DNA of 14,452 bases from NCBI GenBank assembly GCA_017534025.1, contig JAFWDF010000120.1, positions 1-14,452 on the forward strand. Direction: 5' to 3'. Shown piece after piece: positions 6,458-13,789 of the stretch. The stretch is from Bacillota bacterium (GTDB lineage: Bacteria > Bacillota > Clostridia > Peptostreptococcales > Anaerovoracaceae). Position 1 is the stretch's first letter; every line of letters begins with the position of its first letter. The translations under genes and the position numbers were made by a program. The notes under the pieces are model-generated. The model did not search any database. It worked only from the letters and a program-made list of their open reading frames with translations, and had not been told where the DNA came from.

Positions 6458-7750
6458 TTAGCTCATATATGCTTCGTAAACACCTCTTCTGGAATAATCC
6501 GTGGTTTCCCGGAAAAGCTCAGAAGGCAGGGTTTTCAGAGGTGCATCCGGCCTGGCATCCGCTGCCAGCAAACCCTTTTCCATGCAATACTCCATGGCGC
6601 CGGCATAGGCGTGGACTTTTTTTAGGGTTTTACGCTGAATTTTCCAGCGGCGGGACAGGGCTTCCCTCTTCGGAGTCAGAAGCATGGCGAGTTCCCCCTC
6701 GGTCATCGGCTGGTCAAGACGGAGCTTGTTATCGGAAAAAACAACCGCGCTGGTTTTCTGCAGCCGGTTCAATTTTTTGAACAGCGGGTCCTCCCTGCCA
6801 AGATCGGCAAACGGACTTTCTTCCATCAGCTCCTGCACCGTCACCACCCGGTACCCGTATTCCTTCAGAAGTGCCAGCTGTCCGGAAAGACCGAAGGCTA
6901 CCGGTGTTCTTCTGGACATATTGTATCCGTCCTTCTGGAAAATAATCTGCCCGCAAAAGAAATCCGGGTCTTTTTCCAGTGCTTCCCGCACCGGCTCTAC
7001 CATGGCGCGGATTTCTGCCTGCAGGGCTTCTTCCGGATCCGAAGCCGTGGACGGCAGCCAGCCGGCTCCGTCGTAGGAAGCGGCCATATACTGGTAATTC
7101 ATCTTATCGTAAACATCATAGCTGGTAAAGCCGCGGTCCATTTTATCTACATAATGCGGCGGCCGGCTCATTATAATATCATAATCGTACTTTTCCTTCA
7201 GCAGAGTATGCAGCCGGGTCAGGTCTTCCACCGCCAGGTCAAAGCTGCCCAGATACTCCCGGGCGCCGTATACAAAAGGTTTTTTGCCGAAAATGATATG
7301 GCGGTAGCCGTGATTGGTGATCTGGTGGCTTTCCTCCAGGATCCGGCGTATCAGCCGGTCATTGTGTGCCGCGCCGCCTTTCTCATCTTTGCCGAAATCC
7401 GGATAATGGTCGTATTTCACACCGCCCCAGGCAGCGCTGCCTTTCTTTCCTGCTTTATCTGGATAATTGGCACCGGTATCCCCCACTACATCAAAGGTAC
7501 CTTTCGCGTCGTATTCGGCCAGAATATCCAGCAGCACATCGGTCAGTGCGCGGCCGTCGAAGCGGTCCGGTGCAGCCGGCAGATCCATGGGACCGTCGTC
7601 AAAGGTCATGGCGCAGATCCGCCGGTCCGTCCGGATCTGTTCAATCCGGCGGGTATAGCTCAGATGGTGCGTTTCCACTGGCGTGATCACTTTTTTTACA
7701 ATCGATTTTCCCTTTTTTCCGATTTTTACGATCAGGGACATAACAGTCAT
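6458..7750 (-). CDS. NodB-type polysaccharide deacetylase family protein
   Basis: The protein has 430 residues. NodB catalytic motifs are in order: AMTFDDGP (Asp51 and Asp52), NHGYRH (His147 and His151, metal ligands) and RPPH (196-199). The family removes acetyl groups from N-acetyl sugars of wall polymers or small molecules. No signal peptide or membrane helix is visible, only a basic N-terminus (KIGKKGKSIVKK), so a cytoplasmic enzyme acting on a soluble or lipid-linked intermediate is inferred. After the NodB domain (to about 310) is a 120-residue tail. It contains GAMEYCMEKGLLAADARPDA, loosely like a degenerate SLH module; this is uncertain. It follows the PHP gene by 33 bases and is last in the ATP-grasp/PHP/NodB cassette. 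ATG 7741 is an alternative start; AAAGTGAG before 7750 is a weak ribosome binding site. Confidence 0.9.
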   Translation of the reverse strand: MTVMSLIVKIGKKGKSIVKKVITPVETHHLSYTRRIEQIRTDRRICAMTFDDGPMDLPAAPDRFDGRALTDVLLDILAEYDAKGTFDVVGDTGANYPDKAGKKGSAAWGGVKYDHYPDFGKDEKGGAAHNDRLIRRILEESHQITNHGYRHIIFGKKPFVYGAREYLGSFDLAVEDLTRLHTLLKEKYDYDIIMSRPPHYVDKMDRGFTSYDVYDKMNYQYMAASYDGAGWLPSTASDPEEALQAEIRAMVEPVREALEKDPDFFCGQIIFQKDGYNMSRRTPVAFGLSGQLALLKEYGYRVVTVQELMEESPFADLGREDPLFKKLNRLQKTSAVVFSDNKLRLDQPMTEGELAMLLTPKREALSRRWKIQRKTLKKVHAYAGAMEYCMEKGLLAADARPDAPLKTLPSELFRETTDYSRRGVYEAYMS

Positions 7751-7765
7751 CTCACTTTCATGATT

Positions 7766-7778
7766 GGAATAGTATTCC
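7766..7778. promoter_or_regulatory. 13-bp palindrome between the PHP and NodB genes
   Basis: GGAATA, G, TATTCC is a perfect dyad in the 33-base gap, next to a CCCGGG. It could be an operator, a small RNA hairpin or chance. No promoter was recognised beside it. Confidence 0.3.
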
Positions 7779-7783
7779 CGGGA

Positions 7784-8497
7784 TTATTTCCGGAGCAGAT
7801 CCTCGATGCAGCATTTGGCTGCAAAGGCGCCCCATTTTATATATGAGCGCGGTTTCGCGCGGGTTTTTCTTCGTCTGGTAAACTGGCTGGCTGCCACATA
7901 ACGGGATTTCCCGTTCCTGCCCCGGACAGGATTGTCCTTGCACAGCAGCGCGGCCTTGACATTATCAATAGTTAATGATTCTACTTCCACAACCACGTAT
8001 CCGTTACCGATCTCCTGTTTCAGATGGGCGTCACTGCCGCCGAATCCGGGCAGATTATGCGCCGCGGCATATTCCGCAGCCTGTCTGTTAGCCTGTCTGT
8101 TCTTGCGGTTGGCCCGCCCGTTCCATATTTCCATGCCGTCCAGAAGAGGCACGATCTCTTCAAAGCGGTCCGGCGTTTTCGCGTGTTCAAAAGGATGCGC
8201 CAGCACGGCCAGGCCGCCCTGCGCATGTATGGCTCGGATGATGTCCGGGACGGTTTTTTCATGGATGGGTTCCGTCAGGAAAAGACCCAGCAGATGGCCG
8301 TACGGAGTGGAAAACTCCTCGCCGCCGATCAGCAGGAAATCCTCCCCTTCTGACTGGCCGGCAAAAAAACGGTCGTGATCGCAGATGGCTGCACCCTGCA
8401 GGCCTTTCTGTTTCGCCTGCGTTATAATTTCTGAAACGGTCATGCGCCCGTCAGGCGACTGTTCGGAATGTATGTGGAGATCGAGTTTCGCTTTCAT
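7784..8497 (-). CDS. PHP-domain metal-dependent phosphoesterase
   Basis: The protein has 237 residues. PHP metal-ligand motifs are complete: LDLHIHSEQSPDG (His8, His10), ICDHD (Asp40, His41), GGEEFST (Glu60), LAHPFEH (His101) and GGSDAH (Asp156, His158). The family hydrolyses phosphate esters with a trinuclear metal centre; histidinol phosphatase and nucleoside phosphatases are examples. The substrate here cannot be read from the sequence. The last 40 residues are basic and aromatic (FTRRRKTRAKPRSYIKWG) and lie outside the domain. AAAGGATGATCCC before the start overlaps the stop of the ATP-grasp gene region, with an 11-base gap, so the two are an operon. No signal peptide, hence cytoplasmic. 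Confidence 0.93.
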   Translation of the reverse strand: MKAKLDLHIHSEQSPDGRMTVSEIITQAKQKGLQGAAICDHDRFFAGQSEGEDFLLIGGEEFSTPYGHLLGLFLTEPIHEKTVPDIIRAIHAQGGLAVLAHPFEHAKTPDRFEEIVPLLDGMEIWNGRANRKNRQANRQAAEYAAAHNLPGFGGSDAHLKQEIGNGYVVVEVESLTIDNVKAALLCKDNPVRGRNGKSRYVAASQFTRRRKTRAKPRSYIKWGAFAAKCCIEDLLRK

Positions 8498-8508
8498 GGG
8501 ATCATCCT

Positions 8509-9609
8509 TTAAAACGGCAGATAGCTGCGGAGATATTTCCGGTAGGCTTTGCGGTCCTTCGGATCATGCAGCGCTTCTTTGCAAAGGAAGAAATCGGCGA
8601 TACCACGGAACCCCTCCCCGACTTTTCCATGCCGGAAACAGTCCAGTGTGGCTGCCAGATCATTAAAGAAGAAACGCATTTTCGTGCCGGTCCGGTAATC
8701 CTGCGGTGTGTATTCCACGGTTTCCCCCTGTGCTGCCCGGGCATAATGCTCGCAGAACGGGCTGCCCGCAGCTTCCGTCAGCGGAAAGCTGCCCCAGACC
8801 CGCGGGTTGACTTCCAGGATCGCGTTACCCTTGAATTCGACCATGGCCAGCCCTGTGAATTTAAAGGACGCCAGCAGCCGCCGGGCGATTTCGATCTGTT
8901 TTTCGTCGTAATAGCTGACGCAGCAGGTCGACGGGCCGCCGGTATATGGATATTCGCGGATCCGCCGGTGGCAGATGGCGCTGATAAGCCGGCCGTCCCG
9001 GTCCATCAGCAGGCTGGCGCCGCTGCCGGCACCGGTCACTTTTTCCTGCACCAGAGGGTCCGGATCATACTGCCGCATCCGTTTCATAATGGTCTGGAAT
9101 TCTTCTTCGTTTTCCGCTATGGCATAGCGGGCCTGCGCCTTCAGCCCCAGCTTCTCGCCGCAGTGCGGTTTGACAACGACCGGATAACGGTCCGGCAGTC
9201 CTTCATACTGCGCCGGCACAGGCAGTCCCAGGCTGAGCGCCCGTTTATGCACGGCTTCCTTGTCGTTCAGCTGATCCAGCACTTTCGGCGATGCAATCAG
9301 AAAATCGCAGACGGCGGAAAACCGTTCCCGCTGGCCGGCCACGGCATTCAGTGTGGCCGCGCCGGTACAGAACAGCACCGGACGCTCCATTTCCGCCAGG
9401 AGCCAGTACATCCGGTCCGCATATTTTTTATCGTCACAGCTGCCTTCTATCCAGCGTCCTTCCGCAAAACGGCTCTGAAAAACAGGAGGCTCTTCCGGGG
9501 ATTCCGTTCTCGTCTGCGTTACAATCACCCGGTAACCGGCTTTTCCGAACGCCCGCACGGCAGCGATCGCGCTGCGGTATCTGCCGTCGGTCACTACCAC
9601 ATATTTCAT
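8509..9609 (-). CDS. ATP-grasp carboxylate-amine ligase-like protein
   Basis: The protein has 366 residues from the chosen start. The pre-ATP-grasp domain begins MKYVVVTDGRYRSAIAAVRA. The ATP-grasp fold follows: VVVKPHCGEK (ATP-binding Lys147), PLVQEKVTG (Glu189 at the hinge), MVEFKG (Glu258) and ILEVNPRVWGS (Glu266, Asn268, Arg270, Mg and phosphate binding). It resembles the biotin carboxylase and carbamoyl-phosphate synthase type of ATP-grasp, whose members join a carboxylate to an amine through an acyl phosphate. I chose ATG 9609 because AGGAGG (9619-9624) lies 9 bases upstream; an in-frame ATG at 9642 falls before that site, next to a terminator stem. It is the first gene of the ATP-grasp/PHP/NodB cassette. 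The substrates are unknown. Confidence 0.92.
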   Translation of the reverse strand: MKYVVVTDGRYRSAIAAVRAFGKAGYRVIVTQTRTESPEEPPVFQSRFAEGRWIEGSCDDKKYADRMYWLLAEMERPVLFCTGAATLNAVAGQRERFSAVCDFLIASPKVLDQLNDKEAVHKRALSLGLPVPAQYEGLPDRYPVVVKPHCGEKLGLKAQARYAIAENEEEFQTIMKRMRQYDPDPLVQEKVTGAGSGASLLMDRDGRLISAICHRRIREYPYTGGPSTCCVSYYDEKQIEIARRLLASFKFTGLAMVEFKGNAILEVNPRVWGSFPLTEAAGSPFCEHYARAAQGETVEYTPQDYRTGTKMRFFFNDLAATLDCFRHGKVGEGFRGIADFFLCKEALHDPKDRKAYRKYLRSYLPF

Positions 9610-9643
9610 TGCCTGTTGCCTCCTGTAAATACTCTCTTTCAAA

Positions 9644-9670
9644 AGACAGCTTCCACGGGGGAAGCTGTCT
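9644..9670 (-). terminator. Terminator or attenuator hairpin between the ABC transporter and ATP-grasp genes
   Basis: An 11-bp perfect stem, AGACAGCTTCC (9644-9654) and GGAAGCTGTCT (9660-9670), has a 5-base loop. On the minus strand it is followed by TTTGAAAG, a short U-tract. It lies 20 bases past the ATPase stop codon and 20 bases before the AGGAGG of the ATP-grasp gene. No convincing promoter fits in that space. Confidence 0.8.
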
Positions 9671-9689
9671 CACACATTACCAGTAATAC

Positions 9690-10535
9690 TTAAGTTAAAA
9701 CCTTATTGAGGAATGTTTTGGTTCTGGCATGCTTCGGATGGTTAAACACCTCATCCGGTGTTCCCTGCTCCAGGATAATTCCTTCGTCGATGAAGAATAC
9801 CCGGTCTGCCACATCCTTGGCAAAGCCCATTTCGTGTGTTACCACTACCATGGTCATGCCTTCCGCGGCCAGCTGTTTCATGACGCCGAGCACTTCCCCG
9901 ACCATTTCCGGGTCCAGGGCGGATGTCGGTTCATCGAACAGCATGATGTCCGGATGCATGGCCAGCGCACGGGCAATCGCCACACGCTGCTGCTGTCCGC
10001 CGGACAGATCCGCCGGCTTGTAGGTTTCCTTGTCACTGAGACCCACCTGCCGGAGCAGATCCCGCGCCCGTTCCTCCGCCTGCGCTTTGTTCAGCACTTT
10101 CAGCGTAATCGGCGCCATGGAAATGTTGGTCAGAACATCCATGTGCGGGAACAGATTGAACTGCTGGAATACCATTCCGATATGACGGCGGATCTTGTTG
10201 ATGTCCGCGTTTTTATCGGTGATGCAGTCGCCGTCGACGTAGATATCTCCGCCGGTCGGCGTCTCCAGCAGATTGAGGCAGCGCAGGAAAGTGGATTTGC
10301 CGGAACCGGAAGGCCCGATGACGCAGACTACCTCGCCCGCGTCAATCTCCGCGTCGATGCCTTTCAATACATCCAGTGAGCCGAAGCTTTTCTTCAGGCC
10401 CTTTACGATGATCTTCGGATCGCTCCGGTCGACTTTTTTCACGCCGCCTGTTATTCCGGACAGATGCATTTCCGCTGCCGTTTCTTCCGCCGCGTTCATG
10501 ATTCCGTTATCATTCATGTTTTCATTCACACTCAT
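9690..10535 (-). CDS. Polar amino acid ABC transporter ATPase
   Basis: The protein has 281 residues. All ABC motifs are present: Walker A GPSGSGKST (74-82), Q-loop VFQQFNLFPH, signature LSGGQQQRVAIARAL (177-191), Walker B IMLFDEP with Glu202, D-loop SALDPE, and His234 in VVTHEMGFA. It belongs to the GlnQ/HisP group that powers amino acid uptake. Its start codon shares one base with the permease stop (TAATG), so translation is coupled. The ABC domain proper starts at about residue 41 (KIIVKGLKKSFG). The first 40 residues are an acidic, Asn- and Met-rich extension not usual in GlnQ-type proteins. Internal Met codons at 7, 13 and 23 are possible later starts. Amino acid specificity cannot be read from the ATPase. 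Confidence 0.96.
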   Translation of the reverse strand: MSVNENMNDNGIMNAAEETAAEMHLSGITGGVKKVDRSDPKIIVKGLKKSFGSLDVLKGIDAEIDAGEVVCVIGPSGSGKSTFLRCLNLLETPTGGDIYVDGDCITDKNADINKIRRHIGMVFQQFNLFPHMDVLTNISMAPITLKVLNKAQAEERARDLLRQVGLSDKETYKPADLSGGQQQRVAIARALAMHPDIMLFDEPTSALDPEMVGEVLGVMKQLAAEGMTMVVVTHEMGFAKDVADRVFFIDEGIILEQGTPDEVFNHPKHARTKTFLNKVLT

Positions 10536-11212
10536 TATAACGACAGCCTCCTTTCAATACGTTTGGAAATGAAGGAAAGGAGCGATACCACCGCCAGGAA
10601 GAAAATCGCGATCCATGTGTATGTGGCTAAACTCTCAAACGTTCTGCCCACGTAAATCTTTCCGTAGTACATGATCTCGGAAAGCCCGATGGCGTACAGA
10701 ATCGTGGAGTCCTTCAGTGTGATGATGCACTGGTTGACCAGCGACGGCAGACAGATCCGCACCGCCTGCGGCAGGATGACCTTCGTCATGGACTGGCCGT
10801 AGGACAGCCCGAGACTCCGGGAAGCTTCCATCTGCCCCTTATTGACCGCATTGATGGCGCCACGGAAGATTTCCGAGAGGTATGCGCCGGCGTTCATAGT
10901 AAGGGTAACCAGACTGGCTGTAAATACGCTGATCTGCACATTGGCACCGGTGATGAGCCGCAGCAGCTGCGGCAGGGCGAAGAAGATATACATCGCCTGT
11001 ACCAGCATCGGTGTGCCTCGAATAAACCAGACGTAGAATGCCGCCAGCCAGCGCAGCGGCCGCAGAGCTTTCCGCTCAGAGATGGCGAACAGGCAGGTGA
11101 ATACGCCCAGGATCATCGCCAGGACGAGAGACATTACCGTAATCCCTACGGTCATCCTCAACCCTTTTAATAATAACGGACTGGCATCCGTCAGTACTCT
11201 GAATAAATCCAT
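10535..11212 (-). CDS. Polar amino acid ABC transporter permease
   Basis: The protein has 225 residues, typical for the HisM/GlnP/YecS group of inner-membrane permeases. Hydrophobic helices lie at about 14-45 and 55-85, another near the AYLSE region, and one at 195-215. The EAA loop that docks the ATPase is GAINAVNKGQMEASRSLGLS followed by PQAVRICLPSLVNQ. AAGGAG lies 10 bases before ATG 11212. The gap to the binding-protein gene is 28 bases. It is the only permease in the operon, so the transporter probably uses a homodimer. Confidence 0.95.
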   Translation of the reverse strand: MDLFRVLTDASPLLLKGLRMTVGITVMSLVLAMILGVFTCLFAISERKALRPLRWLAAFYVWFIRGTPMLVQAMYIFFALPQLLRLITGANVQISVFTASLVTLTMNAGAYLSEIFRGAINAVNKGQMEASRSLGLSYGQSMTKVILPQAVRICLPSLVNQCIITLKDSTILYAIGLSEIMYYGKIYVGRTFESLATYTWIAIFFLAVVSLLSFISKRIERRLSL

Positions 11213-11240
11213 AAGGCAAATTCTCCTTATATATACTCAA

Positions 11241-12041
11241 TTATTCAGCAGAAGTATATTTAGCGAGGATCTCGTCATAAGTACCGTTTTCCTGAATGTT
11301 CTTCAGACCGGCATTGAACATGGCGAGCAGTTCCGCGTTTTCACCCTTCTTGACGCCGAATCCGTACGGAGTCGCGAAATCAGGACCGTCTTCCTCTACC
11401 AGCAGCTTCATGCCGTTGTTCTGGGAAACACCGTAAGCCATTACAGGGAAATCTTCGAAGCAGGCAACGGCGCTGCCGGAATTCACTGCATCGTACATCA
11501 TGGCAGAGTCATCATAGTAAGTCAGGGTCAGGCCATATTCATCCGCAATGGATTCCGCCCACTTGGCACTCATGGTACCGGTCTTGACGGCAACGGCGCT
11601 GCCCTTGATGTCGTCGAGGGAAGCGGCTGCATTGTCCGCCTTTACCGCTGCACAAACGGTGGAATCATAATATTTATCAGAGAAGTCGAATTTCAGCTGC
11701 CGCTCCTCCGTGATGCTGGCACCGGCGATGAAGCCGTCAGCCTGGCCGGAATCTACCGCTGTCAGAGCGGAGTCAAAACCGATGGAATCCAGCTGATACT
11801 CAAATCCCTGGTCTTTCGCAATCGCGTCCAGCAGATCTACGTCAATACCCACAAATTCGCCCTTGTCATTGGTGAATTCAAACGGAGCAAATGTGGTGTC
11901 TGTTACGATGCGGTAAGTTCCGTTCTCAGCCGGAGCCGAAGCGGAATCCGCCGGTGCAGAGGAATTGCTTCCGCATCCGGTGAACGCCGTAAGCGCCATG
12001 ACGAGAGCTGCCGATACCGCAAGTACTTTTCTGAGTTTCAT
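11241..12041 (-). CDS. Polar amino acid ABC transporter substrate-binding lipoprotein
   Basis: The protein has 266 residues and belongs to solute-binding protein family 3. A lipoprotein signal ends in the lipobox FTGC with Cys23, followed by a Ser/Ala-rich linker. Ligand-site residues expected for L-amino acids are visible: Phe51 and Phe54 in TFAPFEF, Arg114 in SITEERQLKFDFS (contacts the carboxylate), and Asp197 in CFEDFPV (contacts the amino group). GGGAGG lies 8 bases before ATG 12041. An in-frame ATG at 12152 would put 37 residues before the signal peptide and coincides with the transcription start, so I reject it. It is first in the operon with the permease and ATPase. Side-chain specificity is not evident. 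Confidence 0.95.
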   Translation of the reverse strand: MKLRKVLAVSAALVMALTAFTGCGSNSSAPADSASAPAENGTYRIVTDTTFAPFEFTNDKGEFVGIDVDLLDAIAKDQGFEYQLDSIGFDSALTAVDSGQADGFIAGASITEERQLKFDFSDKYYDSTVCAAVKADNAAASLDDIKGSAVAVKTGTMSAKWAESIADEYGLTLTYYDDSAMMYDAVNSGSAVACFEDFPVMAYGVSQNNGMKLLVEEDGPDFATPYGFGVKKGENAELLAMFNAGLKNIQENGTYDEILAKYTSAE

Positions 12042-12071
12042 TTCTTTTTCCTCCCATAAAAAGTTCCTACT

Positions 12072-12100
12072 CCGGCGCAGAAAAACAGCTGAAGCGCCGG
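12072..12100 (-). promoter_or_regulatory. Leader hairpin upstream of the ABC transporter operon
   Basis: CCGGCGC (12072-12078) pairs with GCGCCGG (12094-12100) around a 15-base loop in the roughly 110-nt leader. On the minus strand five T residues follow about 10 bases after the stem, too far for a classical terminator. It does not match a riboswitch class I can name. Confidence 0.4.
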
Positions 12101-12156
12101 GGTATCCTGACTGCCCGGACCAAATGGCCGCAGGCTGACGATAATTGTACAACCAT

Positions 12157-12185
12157 ATTATATATTAACGTAATAAAGTTGTCAA
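12157..12185 (-). promoter_or_regulatory. Consensus sigma-A promoter of the ABC transporter operon
   Basis: On the minus strand TTGACA (12185-12180) and TATAAT (12162-12157) are separated by 17 bases, a perfect match to consensus. Transcription should begin near 12150. The -35 lies only 16 bases after the stop codon of the upstream glycoside hydrolase gene. Confidence 0.92.
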
Positions 12186-12201
12186 AATAACAGATTACAA
12201 A

Positions 12202-13425
12202 TTAAGAATTCGTAATATATCCCATCGTTCTCATGATCCCGCGTTTCGCGGCAATGATGCGGCGCACGGATTCGTCCAGCCGTTCTTTGGAAATCTCTCC
12301 GCTGTCGACGGCCTGTTTCAGGGCCCACATGGCTTCCTGGAAATCATCCGGCTGCAGAATCAGGTCCGCGCCGGCCTTCACTGCACCCACAGCGGCCTGC
12401 GAAGAAGTATAATTCTGGATGATGGCGCCCATCTCCAGGGAGTCTGTTATGATCAGGCCTTTGTACCCCAGGGATTTGCGCAGCAGGTCCGTCGTCAGGG
12501 CGCGGGACAGAGAGGCCGGTGTATTATCCCCGGTGACTCCCGGCAGGGATATATGTGCTGTCATGACCGCATCGGCCCCGTTTCTCTGTGCATCGGAAAA
12601 GGGCACCAGTTCGCAGCTGTTCAGTTCCTGCAGTGATTTTTCCGTGTAGGCGAATCCGTTGTGCGTATCGGAGGCCGTTGCACCGTCCCCCGGAAAATGC
12701 TTGTACGTGCTCAGGATGCCGGCGGCATGCAGCCCGTGCGAATACGCGCCGGCCAGCCGGGCAACCGTCTGCGGATCCGATCCGAAGGATCGGTCGCCAA
12801 TGCTGGTATTATCACTCACCGTAAGGACGTCCGCCACCGGCGCCAGATTCATGTTAAACCCGAGCATATACAGATAGGAGCCGATATAGTATCCGGCCTT
12901 CTGCGCATCTTCTTCCGCGCTTATCGTATTCATGGCGCCCGTTTTCTGCAGTCCGAAGGCGTCATTGTTCGACACTCTGGCAACCCGTCCGCCTTCTTCA
13001 TCCACGCACAGGATCGGCGGCAGACCGGTCTGTTCCATTGCGTAATCCCGGATGGCAGTCACCAGAGCGCGGGTCTGCTTCGGCGTTTCCAGATTATCGG
13101 CGAAAAAAATAATTCCGCCAACCGGATACTCCTTCAGCCGGCTCCGGATTGTGTCACTCATTGCCGTGACACGCCAGACGCCGGGATCCAGCTCCTCCGG
13201 ATCCACCACAAACAGCTGCAGAATCTTTTGTTCGGACGACATGTTCTGCAACGCATCTTCGACGGCCTGCTGTTCGTCTTTGATTGTTTCGGATACAATC
13301 TGCATCAGGGTACGGGGGCCATGTCCTGCCGGCCCGTCCGGTTCCTCCGCAAATGCCTCCGGAACCGCCCATGTGAACAATACCAGCAGTACTATGAACC
13401 ATACTGTCGTTCTATTTCTCTTCAT
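12202..13425 (-). CDS. Exported glycoside hydrolase family 3, NagZ-like beta-N-acetylglucosaminidase
   Basis: The protein has 407 residues. A signal peptide (hydrophobic 8-20, likely cleavage after AFA at residue 26) exports it. The NagZ-type signature is complete: KHFPGDG (242-248) then ASDTH with the Asp253-His255 general acid/base pair, and TDSLEM with the nucleophile Asp328. PILCVDEEGGRVAR is the typical substrate loop. The family releases N-acetylglucosamine from peptidoglycan fragments; in Gram-positives such as Bacillus the NagZ homologue is secreted and acts during wall turnover. ATG 13425 has AGGAAAAGG just upstream. A farther in-frame ATG at 13572 would precede the signal peptide and lie inside the cupin gene. 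It overlaps the cupin gene by 14 bases. No terminator is visible after its stop. Confidence 0.95.
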   Translation of the reverse strand: MKRNRTTVWFIVLLVLFTWAVPEAFAEEPDGPAGHGPRTLMQIVSETIKDEQQAVEDALQNMSSEQKILQLFVVDPEELDPGVWRVTAMSDTIRSRLKEYPVGGIIFFADNLETPKQTRALVTAIRDYAMEQTGLPPILCVDEEGGRVARVSNNDAFGLQKTGAMNTISAEEDAQKAGYYIGSYLYMLGFNMNLAPVADVLTVSDNTSIGDRSFGSDPQTVARLAGAYSHGLHAAGILSTYKHFPGDGATASDTHNGFAYTEKSLQELNSCELVPFSDAQRNGADAVMTAHISLPGVTGDNTPASLSRALTTDLLRKSLGYKGLIITDSLEMGAIIQNYTSSQAAVGAVKAGADLILQPDDFQEAMWALKQAVDSGEISKERLDESVRRIIAAKRGIMRTMGYITNS

Positions 13426-13789
13426 GATCCTTTTCCTGCTGCAAATACTCAATATCAAACGGGCCGTTGGTAATAAACAGTACGGTACAGTCAGAATCCG
13501 GCGGGGCGCCGTGCTCCATGGCTGCGCCTTCCGGATACCAGATAAAATCACCCGGTTCCAGTATTCCTTCACTCGTCTGCAGCCGGCCGCTCAGTACATA
13601 CATCCCGTGCGCGATCGTATGACGGTGCAGCACAGTATTGTAACCGGCCGGATAATACGCCGTACTGATCTCCAGGCCGCTGCGCCCGTCTTTAATGAGT
13701 ATTTCCTCCTGCAGCGGAAGCGGGCAGTTCCTCGTGTATTTTTCCGTCCAGTTCCGCTCGGCGGCGCGTTTGATCGTCGGTTCAGTCAT
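13412..13789 (-). CDS. Small cupin-domain protein
   Basis: The protein has 125 residues and a single cupin barrel. Motif 1 is VLHRHTIAHGMYVLSGRL with metal-ligand candidates His56 and His58; motif 2 is LEPGDFIWYPEGAAMEHG with His93. GISTAYYPAGYNT-like strands before motif 1 are typical of stand-alone cupins that bind metal and act as small dioxygenases, isomerases or ligand sensors. The function is not assignable. The start ATG 13789 overlaps the Nudix stop by 8 bases (ATGACTGA), and the end overlaps the glycoside hydrolase start by 14 bases, so all three are translated as a coupled set. A longer in-frame reading to 13945 lies wholly inside the Nudix gene and is rejected. Confidence 0.88.
   Translation of the reverse strand: MTEPTIKRAAERNWTEKYTRNCPLPLQEEILIKDGRSGLEISTAYYPAGYNTVLHRHTIAHGMYVLSGRLQTSEGILEPGDFIWYPEGAAMEHGAPPDSDCTVLFITNGPFDIEYLQQEKDHEEK

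Noticed and set aside
8566..9693. Plus-strand frame of 375 codons opposite the ATP-grasp gene
   Set aside because: It is a shadow frame kept open by G+C-rich codon bias; the composition is His/Arg/Phe-rich with no domain.
11082..12059. Plus-strand frame of 325 codons opposite the binding-protein gene
   Set aside because: It is antisense to a typical family 3 binding protein and has no domain or ribosome binding site.
12042..12150. T-box or named amino acid riboswitch in the transporter leader
   Set aside because: The leader is too short for a T-box and I see no TGGNACC-type antiterminator element or other known core motif.
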